A stretch of DNA of 64,000 nt from Neurospora crassa OR74A. Taxonomy: Eukaryota > Ascomycota > Sordariomycetes > Sordariales > Sordariaceae. The notes under the pieces were generated by a model. It had not been told where the DNA came from and searched no databases. It saw only the letters and a list, made by a program, of their open reading frames with translations. The position numbers were made by a program, and so were the translations under genes. Below, in pieces: positions 59,664 through 64,000 of the stretch (within the stretch, counting starts at the first letter, position 1; each line of letters opens with the position of its first letter). The DNA lies in contig NC_026504.1 of assembly GCF_000182925.2 (NCBI RefSeq), positions 2,728,001 through 2,792,000 on the forward strand, written 5' to 3'.

Positions 59664-60777
59664 GAGGGGGGGGAACGGTAACGGCGAGATGGGCCCTTTT
59701 TGGTAGCGCGGAAAAACGGCTAGCGTGGCTCATGCACTTTGTATACTTTGGTGGTGATGAAAACGCCATGGAAAGATGTGTTGATGAACTTCCCTTTCTG
59801 GAAAAGTTGAAAGAATGTAGCCGAGCTGCCTGCTTAGGCGCTCGACTGGTCTAGAGCGGCGGCTAGACTGTCGTGTCTTAACCCAAAACACCGAGAAGGT
59901 GAAATGGCCAGTCAGGTGGTTCCAAAAACGAAACTAAGCAGGCTGGTCAATTGCACTCCTGACTAGATCTTGTCTTTTTCGTTGAGGTTTGGACACCTGG
60001 CGAGCATGGCTAGGTAGGCGGCTATCAGTGTCTTCATCCTCTTACTTTTCGCTGACGCAACGAAACCTTTGACCTCGTCACTATCAAAGAGAAGAATATT
60101 GCCCAGTCTCTAGCCGCCCGTGCGAATAAAAAACTAGGTCCAGCCGAGAACCGAACCCATGAAATGCGTCAACATGCAAAGAAAGAACTTGAAGGTAGTG
60201 TAGAGGTAGGTAGGAAAACCTGTCTCACAGTGCCCCCCAGTTGTCGTCCACTCGATAAGTGACGTTATTGGCGTGGATGGTCCTTCTACTGGCTTCTTGG
60301 CAGGATTGACAGGGTTCTTTCTCAATTGGATTTTTCTGTTAGTGTTAGTGTAGTGCCAAAATTTCACATGCCATTCATGACGCCTATTCTTGGAGTCTGT
60401 CATGTTCCAGGCTGTGCGGTACCTCCACCACCACCCACACCAATCGATGGCGGGGAGACAGGTTGTCGCGTGCCTCTCGATGTGGATGTGGGTGGGCTGC
60501 AATGTTACTGCATAGTACAGTACCATACATAGTATGTAGGCAGAAGCTGGGGGAGGAAGAGTCCCGTCGCAAAGAGGTTGGATGGTACGTTTGAAGGGAA
60601 GGGGAAACACCTCAATATAGGCTATCATTACTGCCTGGTCATTTGTGCTCTGGCTGCTGGTAGCGAGCGTCGTATTAGGGGCTCTGTTTCGAGGTTTGAA
60701 GGGGTGTAGCAACCAGCAATTGTTGCACCATGTTTGAGACGATTGTAGTGTAGACGTCATCCGCAAGGAGGGTTCGA

Positions 60778-60778
60778 G

Positions 60779-60816
<38 letters not shown>
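60778..60816. repeat. (GTT)13 microsatellite
   Basis: Thirteen perfect trinucleotide copies in intergenic DNA. Confidence 0.95.
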
Positions 60817-60818
<2 letters not shown>

Positions 60819-61822
60819 CACTAGTACTAAGAGCTTTCACAGCTTTTGTTCTCGAGACTTCCGAGCTCGTCTCCCCAGCCTGTTTTTCACTTGGGTATTG
60901 CTCAACTTTCTGGATAAAAGGGTACTTCGGAACGATGTGCAGGCCCTCCCGGAAGCACAACATGGCCGAGACAGAGTGTGGGCAGGAAAACAGGAGGTCT
61001 GATAGGGTGACGGCAAACAGTGACACACTTGGCCTGCCGTTTTTGTGGCATGATGAGATCATTCATAGAATCCGGTCTGGAGGAGGTGCTGCGCCCTTGG
61101 CCCGTGCCCTGCGCTCCTTCTCGTGTAAGATGTGTGCTTCTCTCGTCGACGGTGGGGTTCTTCCTGCGTATCCTGCGCGTTGCCCTATCTTTGTTTGGTG
61201 GGGCTACCCTGCAGCTTTGGTGTTTTGGGTGTCAGCGGCCCCACTAACAGTGCCGCTGCTGGGTCTTGTCTTGCAGGTCTCCCGTTGCTTTTGATGGACG
61301 ATTGCGCTTACAGAGTTCCCGCCTGCCGTCGTCACCTTGTTTTTTGGGGGGCGGGCCGTAAGACAAAAGTTCCGGTTGTAGTGTACGATCCGCCGGTGAC
61401 TACATCCTCCTTCTCGCTCTGTCAATTTCTACTTTCCATTCTTCTTTCCCTCCATCCTTCAGAGCTCAAACCTGTTGAAAACCTCCATCTCGCCTTCTCC
61501 GGCTAAACACCACGACCTCGAAAGCAAATTATCGAGCAGTGAGTTCTACCCTATCCATCACCATCCTACCGCAAACGCCCATCAACACACAACCAAACGA
61601 GTACGGGTCCGCGCTCGTTTGACATCACCCGCCCGCTTCCTGTCCTTTCAGTCTAGTGGTCTGTTTCTGACCGTCTTCGCCGGTTGTTATCACAGAATCT
61701 CTTGACTTGACAGCTTCATCCTCCATCCGCGAATCTTTCCTCTGGTCAACAACCACCAAGAAACAAGCAACAAACTTTGTACCACACGTTATCAATAGCA
61801 GGGACACCCAAATACCTTTACA

Positions 61823-63138
61823 ATGGCCGACGACTACTCCAACGGCTCGACTAACCTCGATGCCCTCAAAAACAGTAAGGTACGTGCGTTGCTCCAGCTT
61901 GTGCGAGCTTCTCCCCTCTCCTTCAAACCAGCGATAAGGGCCGGCCGCTAACGATTGCGTCAGTGTTCCACAACAGCTTCCAATGCCACCAACGCCAGCG
62001 ACTCCTTTCGCCATGACATCTCACAATGCAGAAACTGACTTGCATCCCAATAGACGCTGCTTCTGCATATGATGCCGTGACGAAGGGTATGTTCAATCTC
62101 TTTTCCAGCAGCATTCCCGCTCTCAAGCTCCTGGCTGGTGGAGAAAAGCTAACGATGACGTTGTGTTCTAGGCCCCGTCGCTCAGAACGTTGCCGACCAG
62201 CACGCCAAGACTGTTGACGAGCTCTCCAACCTTTCTGCGTCTCGTCGCACTCCCTCGACCCCCGCGGCTACTGGCCAACCCTTGACACACTACCACTCGT
62301 TCTTTTCCGAGCTGTTGTCATGGAACAACCCTCGTACGTTCACCTCAAGGATTCGCAGAAATTCCCAGAGTCCTTTTGCTAACAACAGTTATCAGGTGCC
62401 TCTGCCATTGCTTACCTGAGCATCGTCGCTGCCATCTTCTCTGTTAGGTACCTTGATATGCTCCGCTTGGGTTTCAAGCTCACTTGGATGGTCCTCGGTG
62501 TTACCGTTACCGCCGAAGTTGCCGGCAAGACCGTTCTCAACCAGGGCTTGGCTACCCAGCTGCGCCCGCGCAAGTATTACACTGTTTCCAAGGAGACTCT
62601 GGATAGCGCTATTGGCGATGTTCATGAGCTCGTCAACTTCTTCGTCATTGAGGCTCAGCGTATTCTCTTCGCTGAAAATGTCTACGTGTCCGGCCTCGTT
62701 GCCATCGCCGCTTTCTTCGCCTATTATCTCGTCAAGATCGTTCCCTACTGGGGTCTTGCCCTGATTGCCACCACTCTTGCCTTCCTCGGGCCCCTCGTCT
62801 ACAAGACCAACAAGGAGTTTATCGATGCCCAGCTTCACCGTGCTAGCGAGATCATCGGCGCCCAGACTGCTCAGCTCAAGACCGCGGCTCAGCAGAACAG
62901 CGAGAAGGCTACCCAGTTGACCAAGCAGTTTGTTGGCGAGTATACCGCCAAGGCCCAGACGCTGGTCAGCAAGGCTACTCCTGCCTCTCTCCACGGTGAG
63001 GAGCACACCAACGGTCATGCCAACAAGTCCGAGCTCCGCGACGCCGACTTTCCTCCCGCCCCCCAGGCCGACATCCAGACCGAGCCTGTCGTTCCCGTCA
63101 CTGTCAAGAGCGGTGAGCAGCAGCCTCTGCTGATTTAA
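61823..63138 (+). CDS. rtn1: Reticulon (RTN1-like) ER-shaping protein
   Basis: Four exons (61823-61874, 62054-62086, 62172-62333, 62396-63138) encode 329 residues. The 33-nt second exon gives AASAYDAVTKG. The reticulon-homology domain spans about residues 62-220 and starts LTHYHSFFSELLSWNNPRAS. It contains two long hydrophobic hairpins (AIAYLSIVAAIFSVRYLDML... and VYVSGLVAIAAFFAYYLVKIVPYWGLAL). Reticulons insert these hairpins into the outer leaflet to curve ER tubules. The C-terminal 100 residues are polar and helical with no domain. Exon 2 could instead start at 62031 and pair with a donor at 61880 (adding KLTCIP...), since both combinations keep frame. The shorter form is preferred because it gives a continuous LKNNAASAYDAV. 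Confidence 0.88.
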
Positions 63139-63749
63139 GCGAGCTTCATTGGTTAAACCTTCTACGGCAAAAATCATGCTGTGGTCGGTTTCACACTTTA
63201 CCTGAATACACCATGGCCGGCAAAGTCCGGGATTCCATGATCACGATACCCCGTTGGTATGGCGCGGTGGCTGATCTTCAACAGAAGTTGTTGTTTAGTT
63301 GCCAGCTCGCGACCAGCAAAGAGCCAAGTCGAGTTGGTGGAGGAGACAAATAGACGTTAGCAATGGATGAGTTGGTGGATTGAGTGGTTTCTTTCTAATA
63401 TTCAGTTTATCATACCCTCGTGGCAAAGAACGCATGTGGAAAATTGGCGAAGACAAGGGTGAAGATGGGATGGTGTGCAACCTGATAGTGGATGATGACT
63501 TCCGCGAACTTAACGAGCACAAACGAGGGTGGAGTCGCGACATTTCATTTTCCTGGGTTTCCGGAGTATTGGGTTATTGTCTATCAAGTTACCTAAGCAA
63601 ACTCCGTACGTGTCATATTGTTTGTAACGAACTTTTGTGCAATGTCTTAAAAGTCCGAAACGTCGATTGTTTGACAGCGCTTTGCACGATGTGTGACCAG
63701 TACACAGAGTGCTCATAGATGCAATGTGGAGTACGTTTAGACCATCAAA
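63139..63749. other. Intergenic between reticulon and tRNA-Gln
   Basis: 611 bp with no recognised gene. It presumably includes the reticulon 3' UTR. Confidence 0.5.
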
Positions 63750-63834
63750 GGTTGTATAGTGTAGCGGTTATCACTCCGGATTCTGATTTCTTCAGAACAT
63801 TCCGGCAACCCCGGTTCGATTCCGGGTACGACCT
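63750..63834 (+). tRNA. tRNA-Gln(CUG) with a 13-nt intron
   Basis: The acceptor stem GGTTGTA/TACGACC pairs fully with one G-T, and the discriminator is T63834. The D arm is GTG...CAC with loop AGCGGTTA. The anticodon stem is CCGGA/TCCGG with loop bases TTCTGA before the intron, so the anticodon is CTG at 63783-63785. The 13-nt intron (63787-63799) starts one base 3' of the anticodon, the canonical position. It contains CAGAA, which pairs with TTCTG of the loop, the A-I helix needed by tRNA endonuclease. The T arm is CCCGG-TTCGATT-CCGGG. Internal promoter boxes A and B (GGTTCGATTCC) are intact. The mature length is 72 nt before CCA addition. It would decode CAG. Confidence 0.95.
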
Positions 63835-63838
63835 GATC

Positions 63839-63851
63839 TTTTGCATTTTTT
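63839..63851 (+). terminator. RNA polymerase III terminator of tRNA-Gln
   Basis: T4 at 63839-63842 and T6 at 63846-63851 begin five bases after the tRNA end, as usual for Pol III. Confidence 0.85.
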
Positions 63852-64000
63852 GCCGCAAAGTCCAATATGCTGAGCTGACCCCTGCTGTTCACTTTTATAG
63901 TGTTTACTTTTTTGGTCGCAAGTTGAGCGTGGTGTTGACTTTGTATATTTAGCATGTTAACTAGGTAGCAAGGTGAACGCGAATGCACTTTCGCATACTT
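63852..64000. other. Window end, no gene seen
   Basis: Downstream flank of the tRNA. Nothing recognised. Confidence 0.5.

Larger units (their letters stand above)
58572..61822. other. 3.3-kb gap between TBC and reticulon genes
   Basis: Holds a T41 run (59622-59662) and (GTT)13 (60778-60816). A 210-codon minus-strand frame (60134-60766) and others show no domain. The final 400 bp are C/T-rich and probably the reticulon leader. Confidence 0.4.

Noticed and set aside
60134-60766. 210-codon minus-strand frame
   Set aside because: Trp/Tyr/His-rich random-looking translation without motif or homologous feel.
9600-64000. A biosynthetic or defence gene cluster
   Set aside because: Genes are unrelated housekeeping functions on both strands; no synthase, NLR, HET or toxin-type gene was recognised.
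9600-64000. Dispersed 5S rRNA genes as found in Neurospora
   Set aside because: I looked by eye on both strands for the conserved 5S start and internal control region and found none; a covariance-model scan would be decisive.

Overview
This is fungal nuclear DNA, most probably from a filamentous ascomycete of the Sordariales (Neurospora/Sordaria-like). The reasons are compact genes with 50-130 nt introns (GTAAGT/GTGAGT donors, CTGAC/CTAAC branch sites), Q- and S-rich low-complexity proteins, fungal orthologues such as EMP70, SUV3, HRQ1, YIP4, RTN1 and a CE16 esterase, and above all a 9.4-kb AT-rich block with a textbook repeat-induced point mutation (RIP) pattern. The genus is an inference; the RIP and gene structures are seen directly.

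Region 1 (1 to about 9480) is a RIP-degraded transposon island. A complete Ty3/gypsy LTR retrotransposon lies on the minus strand (280-7782). It has two 233-bp LTRs starting TGTTAC and ending GTAACA or GTGACA, a 5-bp CTAAT target duplication, and recognisable but dead gag zinc knuckle, protease, RT, RNase H and integrase. It sits inside an older plus-strand reading frame that becomes continuous when the element is removed in silico. To its right is a RIP-killed Tc1/mariner-type (DDE_3) transposase on the minus strand. At about 9.5-9.6 kb the sequence changes abruptly to normal, GC-balanced, gene-bearing DNA.

Region 2 (9.6-26 kb): an arrestin-like protein (+), an MPPED-like metallophosphoesterase (-), an EMP70/TM9SF membrane protein (-) whose last 19-nt exon I could recover, an 805-residue low-complexity protein of unknown function (-), and a UCH-type deubiquitinase (-). 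Region 3 (26.7-39.6 kb): mitochondrial SUV3 helicase (-) divergent from a VAMP7-type vacuolar R-SNARE (+), a membrane-anchored SDR (-) divergent from a G-patch protein (+), a YIP4/YIPF6 protein (-) with an A43 homopolymer inside an intron, and a CAX-type cation exchanger (-) with unusual signature motifs. Region 4 (41-64 kb): HRQ1 helicase (-) divergent from a secreted CE16 esterase (+), a glutamine-rich probable nuclear protein (+), a TBC RabGAP (+), a reticulon (+), and an intron-containing tRNA-Gln(CUG) (+).

The genes are unrelated housekeeping functions with no cluster logic, but there is a membrane-traffic bias (EMP70, VAMP7 SNARE, YIP4, TBC GAP, reticulon). No secondary-metabolite cluster, CRISPR array or prokaryotic system is present. 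Intergenic gaps are large (0.4-3.3 kb) and, apart from simple repeats and short motifs noted below, hold nothing I can identify. All exon structures were built by hand from splice signals and frame continuity and have not been checked against transcripts.
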